NCBI GenBank assembly: GCA_964461435.1
Contig: CAYWUI010000006.1
Span: forward strand, 35,955-99,954
Direction of reading: 5' to 3'
From: G020354785 sp964461435
Lineage (GTDB): Bacteria > Bacteroidota > Bacteroidia > Bacteroidales > UBA10428
DNA length: 64,000 nt
The translations under genes and the position numbers were made by a program. This document shows, in pieces, positions 16,223-25,431 of this stretch. The notes below the pieces were generated by a model that was given only the letters and a program-made list of their open reading frames with translations, was not told the origin of the DNA and made no database searches. Position 1 is the stretch's first letter. Each line of letters begins with the position of its first letter.

Positions 16223-18679
16223 CTATCGAATTTCAGCATCAAGTTCTTTAATAATGACGCTTGCCAGTCCTTTCATTATTTTATCAATCTGCGGATCTGT
16301 CAGCGTCTTTTTCTCATCCTGCAATATAAAACTTATTGCATATGACTTCTTGCTTTTATCTATTTTATCTCCTGTATAAACATCAAACAGATTTATTCTT
16401 TTAAGAAAGTACTTTTCAGTTTTAAATGCCAGTTCTCTAATTTGTTCAAATGTAACCTTCATGTCCAGAAGCAATGCTAAGTCCCTTCTAACTTCGGGAT
16501 ATTTTGGCAATTCTTTATATTCAATATCATGAGTCCCAAGATTTTTAATAACATTGTCCCAGAAAATATCACAATAAAAAACATTCTCTTTAATATCAAA
16601 ATCTTCTGTTAATGCACTGTTGACAATTCCAAATTCAGCCAGTATATCACTATTCTGCCAGTAGCTCAATCCATCCAGAAAAATATCTGATTTTTTAACA
16701 GGATTGTCAATATCAAGCTCATTAATATTAAATCCAAGCCTGGCGAGTATGTTCTCCACATATGATTTTAACAGAAAGTAAGAGCTTTTCTCCTCTTTGC
16801 TTATCCAGTTAGGTTCATATTTGTTCCCTGTAATAAAAAGTGCAAAATGTTGTTCTTCTGAATAATTGTTCAGGGGATTGTTCATGGTCTTTTTCTTATT
16901 AAAGAAATAACAATTACCTGACTCATAAAATCTTAAATCATTCATCCTGCGGTTAGCATTATATGCTATGGCTTCCAGTCCCCCTAAAAGCAAAGTCTGT
17001 CTTAACACATTCAAATCATTACTTAAAGGATTATAGAGCCTGACCAGGGCATCTGATTTGTATGAATCAAGTTTCTCATAGTATACTGATTTTGTCAGCG
17101 AATTTGACATAATCTCGTAAAAGCCGTTGCTGCTAAGAAAATCAGAAACTATATCAAGTATTCTCTCCCTGTCAGGTTTTGTGGTATATGATATACTGGA
17201 ATTCAGGTTTTCAGAAAATTCAATATTATTATATCCATATATCCTCAATATATCTTCAATGACATCAGCTTCACGTGTCACATCAACCCTGTATGGCGGA
17301 ACGTTTACTGTTATCAGGTCCTGATGTTCATCGATAATATTAATTTCCAATGAAGCAAGTATTTTTCTGATTTTGTTTCTTTCCAGATGTTTACCTGTTA
17401 ATCTGTCAATATTTTTATGATCCAGTACCACTTTGAAAGGTTTTATAGGCTCGGGATATATATCAATAACTTCTGATGAGACTGATCCCCCGGCCAAATC
17501 TTTCATTAATAAAGCTGCACGCTTAAGTGCTATAATTGTCATATCAGGATCTACTCCCCTTTCAAAATGAAAGGAGGAATCCGTGTTAATTCCGTGTCGC
17601 TTTGATGTCCTGCGGACAAAAACAGGATTAAAATATGCACTTTCGATAAAAATATTTCCGGTTTCATCAGTCACACCTGAATATAACCCGCCAAATACTC
17701 CACCTATGGCTACTGCCTCCTTACCATCACAAATCATCAGATCTTCACCTGACAGTTTATGTTCAATACCATCGAGAGTAGTAAAAACTGTTCCCTCAGG
17801 CAGGTTTTTTACAATGATTTTTCTGTCAGCCAGCTTATCTGCATCAAAAGCATGGAGTGGCTGGCCAAGTTCATGCAGAATAAAATTCGTTATATCAACG
17901 ATATTATTTATGGGTTTAAGTCCGATCGAAGCCAGCCGCGTCTGCAGCCAGTCAGGTGAGGGAGCAATTCTGACATCTGTAACAGTTACTCCTGCATACC
18001 TCTTGCAGGCATCTTTATTTTCAATTTTTATGTCTACCTGGTAATTGTTATTATCAGTTTTAAATCTTCCCACATCAGGTAAATTGAGCTTAACCTCTTT
18101 GTTTTGCTTGAGGTAAGCCGCCAGATCACGGGCCACACCAAAATGTGATGCCGCGTCAATTCTGTTTGGTGTAAGTCCTATTTCAAAAACCGTATCCTTT
18201 TCCAGGCTAAAATATTCATTTAAAGGCATGCCTGCTGGCGCATCATTATCCAGTATCATTATGCCATCATGACTGGTACCCATTCCTATCTCATCTTCTG
18301 CACAAATCATACCTTCCGAAATAATACCTTTAATTTTTGTTTCTTTTATCCTGTAACTTTCATCATCCTTATGCAAAGTGGTTCCCGGCTTTGCTACAAT
18401 AACCTTCTGTCCCTTTTTAACATTTGGTGCTCCACAGACAATATTCAGTATCGTATTTGTCCCGACATCGACTGTTGTTACATAAAGTCTGTCCGCTTCA
18501 GGGTGCTTATCACAGGATTTTACTTCACCAATGACCAGTCCTTCAAGTCCCCCCTTTACCTTTTCAAAGGTTTCGGTACCTTCAACCTCAAGTCCGATAT
18601 CAGTAAGTATTGTAGCAACTTCCTTAGGATCCAAATCTATCTTAATATATTCTTTCAGCCAGCTATAGGAAATCTTCAT
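16223..18679 (-). CDS. pheT: Phenylalanine-tRNA ligase beta subunit
   Basis: This 818-residue protein has the full PheT architecture: N-terminal tRNA-binding OB domain (VIGEVKSCDKHPEADRLYVTTVDVG near 50), B3/B4 editing domain, B5 domain near 400-470, the catalytic-like core, and the C-terminal FDX-ACB domain (YPEVRRDLALLLD near 724 onward). With PheS, encoded elsewhere, it charges tRNA-Phe. It is transcribed divergently from surE across 169 bp. Confidence 0.97.
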   Translation of the reverse strand: MKISYSWLKEYIKIDLDPKEVATILTDIGLEVEGTETFEKVKGGLEGLVIGEVKSCDKHPEADRLYVTTVDVGTNTILNIVCGAPNVKKGQKVIVAKPGTTLHKDDESYRIKETKIKGIISEGMICAEDEIGMGTSHDGIMILDNDAPAGMPLNEYFSLEKDTVFEIGLTPNRIDAASHFGVARDLAAYLKQNKEVKLNLPDVGRFKTDNNNYQVDIKIENKDACKRYAGVTVTDVRIAPSPDWLQTRLASIGLKPINNIVDITNFILHELGQPLHAFDADKLADRKIIVKNLPEGTVFTTLDGIEHKLSGEDLMICDGKEAVAIGGVFGGLYSGVTDETGNIFIESAYFNPVFVRRTSKRHGINTDSSFHFERGVDPDMTIIALKRAALLMKDLAGGSVSSEVIDIYPEPIKPFKVVLDHKNIDRLTGKHLERNKIRKILASLEINIIDEHQDLITVNVPPYRVDVTREADVIEDILRIYGYNNIEFSENLNSSISYTTKPDRERILDIVSDFLSSNGFYEIMSNSLTKSVYYEKLDSYKSDALVRLYNPLSNDLNVLRQTLLLGGLEAIAYNANRRMNDLRFYESGNCYFFNKKKTMNNPLNNYSEEQHFALFITGNKYEPNWISKEEKSSYFLLKSYVENILARLGFNINELDIDNPVKKSDIFLDGLSYWQNSDILAEFGIVNSALTEDFDIKENVFYCDIFWDNVIKNLGTHDIEYKELPKYPEVRRDLALLLDMKVTFEQIRELAFKTEKYFLKRINLFDVYTGDKIDKSKKSYAISFILQDEKKTLTDPQIDKIMKGLASVIIKELDAEIR

Positions 18680-18793
18680 TTTAAATTAATTGTAAGTGAT
18701 GATAATATAACAAAAATAAAAAAATTTAACATCTCTGATGTGTGTAGAATTACTTTTAATCAACATAAATGAATTATTAAATCCTATAAGACT

Positions 18794-18824
18794 GTTGTGT
18801 CCAAATATTTATTAAATATCTTTG
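18794..18824 (+). promoter_or_regulatory. Bacteroidota-type promoter of surE
   Basis: A -33 TTG (18795-18797) is followed, after exactly 19 nt, by TATCTTTG (18817-18824), a perfect TAnnTTTG -7 element. This is the consensus recognised by the primary sigma factor of Bacteroidota. It predicts a start site near 18831 and a short leader before the surE GTG at 18849. Confidence 0.55.
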
Positions 18825-18848
18825 TACTCTTTTAAATGAGTAAATAGC

Positions 18849-19634
18849 GTGCCAAAGAAAAAAGAACTGTTAATACTTTTAACAAATGATGACGGCGTTG
18901 AAGCAAAAGGATTAAAATCTTTAATAAATGTTGTATCCCGGTTCGGGAAAATTGTTGTAGTATCACCGCTGGACAGCAATTCAGGAATGTCACATGCAAT
19001 AACTGTTAAAGTGCCACTGAGGGTGAAAAAAGTCAGGGAAGAACGAGGCATAACGGTCTATGGTTGTGATGGCACACCTGTTGATTGCGTCAAGATAGCT
19101 TTTAATCTGATACTGGACAGAAAGCCCGATTTGCTGGTAGCCGGTATTAATCATGGATCAAACACTTCATCAAGCATATTTTATTCAGGAACAATGGGAG
19201 CAGCTCTGGAAGGTTGTATCAATAGAATACCATCCATAGGCATTTCCCTTGTTAGTCACGATCCTGATGCTGACCTGAGCGCAACTGAATTCTGCAGTAA
19301 ACAGATAATAGAAAAGGTAATAGCTAATGGCCTGCCCGAATCGATTTGCCTGAATGTAAATGTACCCAAAACTGACCTTGGGCAAATAAAGGGTATTAAA
19401 GTATGCAGGCAAAATAAAGGTTACTGGCAGGAAGAATTTGATGCAAGAACTGATCCGCAGGGTAAAAAATATTACTGGCTTACAGGCAGGTTCTTTAATA
19501 CTGAGCCTGAAGCATCAGATACCGATGAATGGGCATTAAAAAACAACTATGTATCTATCGTGCCAGTACATATTGATCTTACCTGCTATGATACCCTCAA
19601 AAAAATAAAAAACTGGAATTTCGAAAATGAATAA
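18849..19634 (+). CDS. surE: 5'-nucleotidase / survival protein SurE
   Basis: A 261-residue protein from a GTG start (no in-frame ATG fits). The metal-binding motif LTNDDGVEAKGL (near residues 11-22), PLDSNSGMSHAIT, and GINHGSNTSSSIFYSGTMGAALEG are diagnostic. SurE is a metal-dependent phosphatase of nucleoside monophosphates. Its last 8 nt overlap the next gene, indicating translational coupling with the small membrane protein and lpxB. Confidence 0.95.
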   Translation: MPKKKELLILLTNDDGVEAKGLKSLINVVSRFGKIVVVSPLDSNSGMSHAITVKVPLRVKKVREERGITVYGCDGTPVDCVKIAFNLILDRKPDLLVAGINHGSNTSSSIFYSGTMGAALEGCINRIPSIGISLVSHDPDADLSATEFCSKQIIEKVIANGLPESICLNVNVPKTDLGQIKGIKVCRQNKGYWQEEFDARTDPQGKKYYWLTGRFFNTEPEASDTDEWALKNNYVSIVPVHIDLTCYDTLKKIKNWNFENE

Positions 19635-19923
19635 AAGAATAAACTCCTTAACTTCCGGTGTATTAATCGGACTAATTATACCCATTTTGTTTTACATGAT
19701 ATTTTATTATGCAAAATTTAAAAACCTGAATTTTATCAGTTATTATAAAGATATATATCTGGGCACTTTACTGCCGCTGCTAATAAGCCGTTGTGTTTTG
19801 CCAAATCTCTTATTATTTTTTATATTTAACTGGTTTAACTGGGAAAAAGCATCCAAGGGAATATTTATAGCCACTCTTGGACTCACAATCATATTGTTTG
19901 CTTTAAAGCTTATTTTTTACTAA
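19627..19923 (+). CDS. Small integral membrane protein between surE and lpxB
   Basis: A 98-residue protein with three predicted membrane helices (about 8-28, 44-68 and 76-96). It overlaps surE by 8 nt and ends 9 nt before lpxB, so the three form one transcription unit. No motif points to an activity. A helper role in envelope or lipid A assembly is only suggested by the neighbour. Confidence 0.75.
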   Translation: MNKRINSLTSGVLIGLIIPILFYMIFYYAKFKNLNFISYYKDIYLGTLLPLLISRCVLPNLLLFFIFNWFNWEKASKGIFIATLGLTIILFALKLIFY

Positions 19924-19932
19924 CCGGTACCG

Positions 19933-21063
19933 ATGAAGTATTATATTATTGCAGGTGAAGCATCAGGAGATATGCATGGCGCAAACCTGATGAAAAACAT
20001 TATAAAACATGATGCTGAAGCAGATTTCAGGTTCTTTGGCGGTGAAATGATGAAAAGTGCGGGGGATACACTTGTCAGGCATTACAGCGATTTATCCTAT
20101 ATGGGAATATGGGAAGTACTGAAGAATATTGGCAAAATTTCAGGGAATGTGCTTTTTTGTAAGAGAGATATTAAAAATTTTAATCCCGATGTTATAATAT
20201 TAATTGACTATGCCGGATTTAATCTTCGCATAGCAAAATTTGCCAAAGCCAATAATTTAAGAGTGTATTATTATATTTTGCCCAAATTATGGGCATGGGG
20301 CAAGTCAAGAGCAAAAAAAATCAGAAAGTATGTTGATAAGCGTTTTGTTATATTTCCGTTTGAAGTGAGCTTTTATGATCATCTGGGCATTAATGTTGAG
20401 TTTTACGGCAACCCGCTTGTTGACGAAATAGAAGACTTTAAAACACGTATGGCCTCATTGGAAGATTTCAGAAATATTAACAGGCTTTCGGATAAGCCAG
20501 TTATTGCATTGCTGGCAGGAAGCAGGGAGCAGGAAATAGACAGGTGCCTTCCTGAAATGATCGCCATAACAAAATACTATCCCGGATATCAATTTGTAGT
20601 TGCCGGTGCACTATCCATAAAGGAAGAATATTATAACAAATTCTTAAATAAAACAGGCATTAAGCTTGTTCATAACCGGACTTACCAGCTGTTAACACAA
20701 TCGGCTGCAGCAGTAGTTACGTCAGGTACTGCCACGCTTGAAACAGCATTGTTTAATGTCCCCCAGGTAGTAATATATAAGACTAGCGGCTTTAATTATT
20801 ATTTTGGCCAGATACTGGTGCTGCTTAAAATCATCAATGTTAAGTTTTTCTCGCTGGTTAATATTATTCTGAATAAGGAAGCAGTGAAGGAGTTGCTGCA
20901 ATTCAGGCTTGCCGGCAAAATTAAAACCGAGCTCGATAAAATTCTCTTCGATAAGGATTACAGGGATGAAATGGTGAAAAACTATGCAGAACTAAGGAAT
21001 ATCATTGGAAAGCCTGAAGCATCGCGACATATTGCGGCAAGAATAGTAAGTTCACTTGTCTGA
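19933..21063 (+). CDS. lpxB: Lipid-A-disaccharide synthase
   Basis: A 376-residue GT-B glycosyltransferase that joins UDP-2,3-diacylglucosamine and lipid X to the lipid A disaccharide. The start MKYYIIAGEASGDMHGANLMK is the canonical LpxB N-terminus. YYILPKLWAWGKSRAKKIRKYVD, then VEFYGNPLVDE, LLAGSREQEI and VTSGTATLETALFNVPQVVIYKTS are family blocks. It shows that the organism makes lipid A. Confidence 0.97.
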   Translation: MKYYIIAGEASGDMHGANLMKNIIKHDAEADFRFFGGEMMKSAGDTLVRHYSDLSYMGIWEVLKNIGKISGNVLFCKRDIKNFNPDVIILIDYAGFNLRIAKFAKANNLRVYYYILPKLWAWGKSRAKKIRKYVDKRFVIFPFEVSFYDHLGINVEFYGNPLVDEIEDFKTRMASLEDFRNINRLSDKPVIALLAGSREQEIDRCLPEMIAITKYYPGYQFVVAGALSIKEEYYNKFLNKTGIKLVHNRTYQLLTQSAAAVVTSGTATLETALFNVPQVVIYKTSGFNYYFGQILVLLKIINVKFFSLVNIILNKEAVKELLQFRLAGKIKTELDKILFDKDYRDEMVKNYAELRNIIGKPEASRHIAARIVSSLV

Positions 21064-21086
21064 AAATTTTCTTTAAAACTTGTGCT

Positions 21087-22235
21087 GTGTTGCAAAAAGT
21101 CATTATTATTCTTTTCCTGATTACTATAAATGTTAAAAGCAGTTTTACGCAGAAATTAAACGTCGCCCTTTTCTACGAAAATAAGATAAAAACCGCTATT
21201 TTTTCAGTCATCTCTGGTGCGTATGATATCACGGGTGATGGAAAACGGATTAAGAGGTCTGCATCCCCTGAAATTTATTTAATCTCTTCAGAAAATGATT
21301 TGCTATCAATAAGAAACAGCGAAAAATCATTCGGACAGTATGAAAAAATTGAGTTCACTGCTATGGATACTTCGGGTATCTTTAAACTTAAACCTGAAGA
21401 TCCACCTATTAATCCAAGGGAATATGACGACGACCTGGCAGTAGTTACCCAAAACGGGTATCTGCAACTGATAAATAAAATAAATATTGAAAAATATATC
21501 ACAGGTGTTATTGAAACAGAGGGCGGTTCATCTGCGCCGATAGAATTTTATAAAGCCCAGGCTATACTTATAAGAACATATGCCATCAAAAATATCTACA
21601 GGCATTCGGGTAGCGGTTACAGTCTCTGTGATGCCACACATTGCCAGGCATATAAAGGAAAAAGCAGTCATAATAACCTGATATACCTGGCAGCGGAAAA
21701 AACAAAAGGGATGGTTCTGACAGATAAAAATAATAACCTTATAACAACACCTTATCATTCCAATTGCGGAGGAATGACCAGCAGCGCATCCGGTGTGTGG
21801 CAAAAAAATCTGCCATACCTCGTTACGGTTAAGGATCCTTTCTGCTTACAAGGCAATAATGCCAGGTGGATCAGGAAAATTACGGTACCGGACTGGGAAC
21901 AGTATTTAAGGAGGATTGGGATCAATATAGAAAATCCATATTCCTATGATTATACATTCAACCAGCAAGCAAGAAAAAAGTATTATCATTTTGACAGCCA
22001 GCAAATACTATTAACCAGAATAAGGGATGACTGGAGTCTGAAGTCGACTTATTTTTCAATTAAGCGGGATGGCGACACTCTGATTTTTGAAGGCAAGGGA
22101 TTTGGTCATGGTGTCGGCCTATGCCAGGAAGGAGCTATGGAGATGGCCAGGGTCGGTTATACATACACTGATATTTTACATTTTTATTTCCGTAATGTAC
22201 GTATTGTTTATTATGATGATATGAAGAGCCGTTAA
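21087..22235 (+). CDS. SpoIID/LytB domain exported protein
   Basis: A 382-residue protein from a GTG start, with a signal peptide (LQKVIIILFLITINVKSSFT). The SpoIID core is in the middle: VIETEGGSSAPIEFYKAQAILIRTYAIKN, then CDATHCQAYKG and TPYHSNCGGMTSS, ending in GKGFGHGVGLCQEGAMEMARVGYTYTDILHFYF. SpoIID proteins are lytic transglycosylases acting on denuded glycan; LytB relatives enhance amidases. In non-sporulating Bacteroidota the role is probably cell-wall remodelling. Its stop overlaps the convergent gene by 4 nt. Confidence 0.88.
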   Translation: MLQKVIIILFLITINVKSSFTQKLNVALFYENKIKTAIFSVISGAYDITGDGKRIKRSASPEIYLISSENDLLSIRNSEKSFGQYEKIEFTAMDTSGIFKLKPEDPPINPREYDDDLAVVTQNGYLQLINKINIEKYITGVIETEGGSSAPIEFYKAQAILIRTYAIKNIYRHSGSGYSLCDATHCQAYKGKSSHNNLIYLAAEKTKGMVLTDKNNNLITTPYHSNCGGMTSSASGVWQKNLPYLVTVKDPFCLQGNNARWIRKITVPDWEQYLRRIGINIENPYSYDYTFNQQARKKYYHFDSQQILLTRIRDDWSLKSTYFSIKRDGDTLIFEGKGFGHGVGLCQEGAMEMARVGYTYTDILHFYFRNVRIVYYDDMKSR

Positions 22236-22972
22236 CCGGCCTTAATTAATTTGCCTGAAGACCTCTCCTCCATTATTTCCACAAGTGCGGGATTCCCTGA
22301 ATAATAGATATTGCCGGGTCCCCATATCCAGACACGCAGATGCTCCGTCACATTGATATATACATCGCCTGTCGTTTTCAGGTATATGTCTGCCCTTTCT
22401 GATACCAGCTCCGCTGCATCTACCGAGGAGCCATAGTTGACATAAAATCTGCTTTTGCCGGCCTTACCCCTGAATTTAAACAGTCCGAGCGTGGAATATG
22501 AATCATCAAACCTGAAGTAGTTGCAGTTTAATATCAGATCAGACTCACCTATTTCGCCAATGGCAAAATACTGCAAAGTATCGCATCTTATTGTATCATC
22601 AGAGACTACATTAACAGGTGCATGAGTGACAAAATGCTTTAACTCTGAAAAATAAACATATATTTTAACCTTCTCATAATCTCTGAACCAATTACATCTT
22701 AATGAATTTTCAATTATCAGGGTATCATTTTTTATATATGTATTAATATGTGGTAAAAGATTTTCCCCGCCTTCCATAATTATCTTATGAATTGTATCCT
22801 GAATCAATATTATATTAAAGATATCTTTAATCCGAATATTACTAAAATCCTCAAGCATTATTTCTTGCTCAACTGTTTCACCTTTACCAATAATACATCT
22901 TGATGAATTATTTTCGCAGGAAACAAGTATTAGAATAAAAAGAACAATTATAATTAAGCTTAATTTGTTCAT
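22232..22972 (-). CDS. GIN-domain (DUF2807) lipoprotein
   Basis: A 246-residue protein with a lipobox (LILVSC, Cys19). DFSNIRIKDIFNIILIQDTIHKIIMEGGENLLPHI and the following beta-rich repeats are typical of the putative head-GIN (DUF2807) family of Bacteroidota. It is probably anchored in the outer membrane or periplasm; adhesin-like roles proposed for the family are unproven. It is convergent with the SpoIID gene. A TATCTTTG -7-like box at 23037-23044 on this strand is a possible promoter. Confidence 0.82.
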   Translation of the reverse strand: MNKLSLIIIVLFILILVSCENNSSRCIIGKGETVEQEIMLEDFSNIRIKDIFNIILIQDTIHKIIMEGGENLLPHINTYIKNDTLIIENSLRCNWFRDYEKVKIYVYFSELKHFVTHAPVNVVSDDTIRCDTLQYFAIGEIGESDLILNCNYFRFDDSYSTLGLFKFRGKAGKSRFYVNYGSSVDAAELVSERADIYLKTTGDVYINVTEHLRVWIWGPGNIYYSGNPALVEIMEERSSGKLIKAG

Positions 22973-23137
22973 CCTTATTTAATAAGCAGAAAATATAGTA
23001 CAAACTAATACTTTAATACTTAAATAGCTGATATTTCAAAGATATAGACTTAAACTTAATTCTTAAAATATAACTATTGAATTATTATTGGCAGGATATA
23101 CACAGCGAGATTCGGGTATATTAATTTCCATTTTTTT

Positions 23138-24307
23138 CTAAGGTACTACTGAGCCTCTAAAAGATATAAAACCTTTACCATAGAATGTTTGCAAGGGTAC
23201 ATAAACAAATATATTATACATTATTACTGGCTCAGCTATTATAATTTGGTAATATTCATTTGATTTAGAGGATAGAAAACGAAATGTATATCCAGGTACT
23301 ATTTCAATATATTTCCAGGATGCGAACCAATCATATTCATAAGTTAATCCCCATAAATTATATTCTTTACCTTTTTCTAATGCATAAGGAATAGGAGGGT
23401 CCATATACCATTTAGGCGTAACTAATAATGGTTCATTAAGTGAAAACGGCTTTCCAATGTTACTTTTTTTCACTTGAGTTAACCTATCATCATATGGATT
23501 TTGATAAGCATCCATATTGGAAGATGTAGGCCAACACCAATATTTAATATGATACTCAGATTTTCCTGATGCATCATATCTATAATTTATCTGAGCTCTA
23601 ACAATTTTTCTCATTTCATCGTCAGCAAGATTTATACTTGTTTTATCAGTAGTGCTTTTTTTCGTACTGCTTATCATTTCTACTGCATTAGTTATGTCAG
23701 CTTTATATACATCATTTGTTACCAGTGTAATAATTATTAACGGATTCATTATACTATCTGCAAACTTTTTATTTATAATTAATTCATTATATGAATTATT
23801 TCTTATTTCAAAAGCAGGAATATAATCATCATTATCTGCCGTGTCTGTCTTATCTGTCTCAATCTCAGAACCAATAGCGATAACAGGATTTAATTTAAAA
23901 TCGCAACTATCTTTATTATAAAATACAATACCTGAACTATACCTGATTTCTTTATGTGTGAATTCCTTTTCAGATAGATTAATATACTCTGAATAATTTG
24001 TGCTTTTATTAATATTAGAATATTTTTTATACAGTTCTATAAGCTTGATTTGATTTTCATTAATGTCTTCTAATACATGGTATATATCTGATAATTGAAT
24101 TTCTCCTGATTTAATTAGATTAACCATATTTATTGCGTTATCATAAAGATTAATGTTTACTTCCTTTTGAAAACTATCATTGGTATTAATTATTATATCT
24201 CTGATATGATATAGTGTTTTATTACTATTGAATGAATCTTTGCTAAGATCATCTTTAGTGCATGATATAGCAATAATTAACATAAAAGATAATCGTATTA
24301 ATTTCAT
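23138..24307 (-). CDS. Unrecognised lipoprotein in an AT-rich patch
   Basis: A 389-residue protein with a lipobox (LIIAISC, Cys16). It is rich in Asn, Asp, Ile and Lys. I do not recognise the family. The C-terminal half (MRKIVRAQINYRYDASGKSEYHIKYWCWPTSS, then WYMDPPIPYALEKGKEYNLWGLTYEYDW) looks beta-rich. The gene, its neighbour at 24374-25153 and their flanks are visibly more AT-rich than the surrounding genes, which suggests acquisition or weak constraint. Confidence 0.6.
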   Translation of the reverse strand: MKLIRLSFMLIIAISCTKDDLSKDSFNSNKTLYHIRDIIINTNDSFQKEVNINLYDNAINMVNLIKSGEIQLSDIYHVLEDINENQIKLIELYKKYSNINKSTNYSEYINLSEKEFTHKEIRYSSGIVFYNKDSCDFKLNPVIAIGSEIETDKTDTADNDDYIPAFEIRNNSYNELIINKKFADSIMNPLIIITLVTNDVYKADITNAVEMISSTKKSTTDKTSINLADDEMRKIVRAQINYRYDASGKSEYHIKYWCWPTSSNMDAYQNPYDDRLTQVKKSNIGKPFSLNEPLLVTPKWYMDPPIPYALEKGKEYNLWGLTYEYDWFASWKYIEIVPGYTFRFLSSKSNEYYQIIIAEPVIMYNIFVYVPLQTFYGKGFISFRGSVVP

Positions 24308-24373
24308 AATCTTGGTGTTATATTAATTAGTACAATTTAATATGAATTTTTAAAATATTCTATCCTTTATATT

Positions 24374-25153
24374 TTACAAATAAATGTTATAACCTAAAGA
24401 AAATGAAAATCTATATTTGGTATTGTAATCTTTATATGGAATCATTATTATTGTTCCTGATTTAATATATATACCGGTGTTATTAATAAGTTTTAAATTG
24501 ATTTCTCCAAAAAGAGGATTTATATATTTTATATCACCGTTAGTTTCCCCTACATTGAAAATTGATTGGGATAAACATAAGTTTATATTTAATAAGTTAT
24601 TAAGTATTATTAGTTTCCCAAAATTTAAATATAGTCCCGAAGTTATATGAAAACCATCAATAGCTCTTACATTACTTGAACTATTACTCTGAGAATTAAT
24701 AGAATTCTCAACTGAAACAAATTTATCGCCAATTATTAACCCAACATGCAAATATTCTTTATTATTATTTGTTTTTACTTTTTTCCCAAAATCCAATCGT
24801 CCAAAAAGTCCGCTTGAAACTGTATGATTGACAATAACTTCAGCTTTATCAGATAATTTTAATCCATTATATATTTCACTTATTAACGCTTCTCCAAGCA
24901 GGTAATTTTCATAATTAATAAAAATTCCTTTTTCTGTTTTTGGTTTAAGTGAGAAGCCAAAATTAATTCCTAAAAAATTACTGTTTCTTATATCTATCTC
25001 ATAATTATCTGATTCATGACAGTAAGAAATATTATGGAATTGATAAGATACGCCTGAAAATATATTAAGCTTATGACTAAGGTATTTATTGTTTTCCTGC
25101 CCATTAATTGAATACGTTATAAATAAACTTATAAGAATTAATACTTTTTTCAT
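24374..25153 (-). CDS. Predicted outer-membrane beta-barrel protein, unknown function
   Basis: A 259-residue protein with a signal peptide (MKKVLILISLFITYSINGQ) and alternating hydrophobic/polar strands up to the C-terminal RFSFSLGYNIYL, as in small Bacteroidota outer-membrane barrels. No family is recognised. It lies 66 bp upstream of the lipoprotein gene on the same strand; the two may form a pair. Confidence 0.6.
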   Translation of the reverse strand: MKKVLILISLFITYSINGQENNKYLSHKLNIFSGVSYQFHNISYCHESDNYEIDIRNSNFLGINFGFSLKPKTEKGIFINYENYLLGEALISEIYNGLKLSDKAEVIVNHTVSSGLFGRLDFGKKVKTNNNKEYLHVGLIIGDKFVSVENSINSQSNSSSNVRAIDGFHITSGLYLNFGKLIILNNLLNINLCLSQSIFNVGETNGDIKYINPLFGEINLKLINNTGIYIKSGTIIMIPYKDYNTKYRFSFSLGYNIYL

Positions 25154-25431
25154 TCAGGCAGGTTTTATTTATGATATATGAATACTAAACTCAAATTATT
25201 GCTTACATTGAACTCTGATAATAAATTTAATAAATATTTTAATTATGAACAAGTTAATAAAAAATGAACGGTTAATATTTGACATTGAACGGCAATTTTG
25301 TTATTAATGTAATAATAAAAAAACCAGTTAAGATAATAGATGAACCGTTAATTCGCAATTATAGGGAGGGGAAGGGAAATTTCTTCAGCAGTTCCTTTAC
25401 TTTTTAAAAATGAAACCAACTAAAATGTTTA

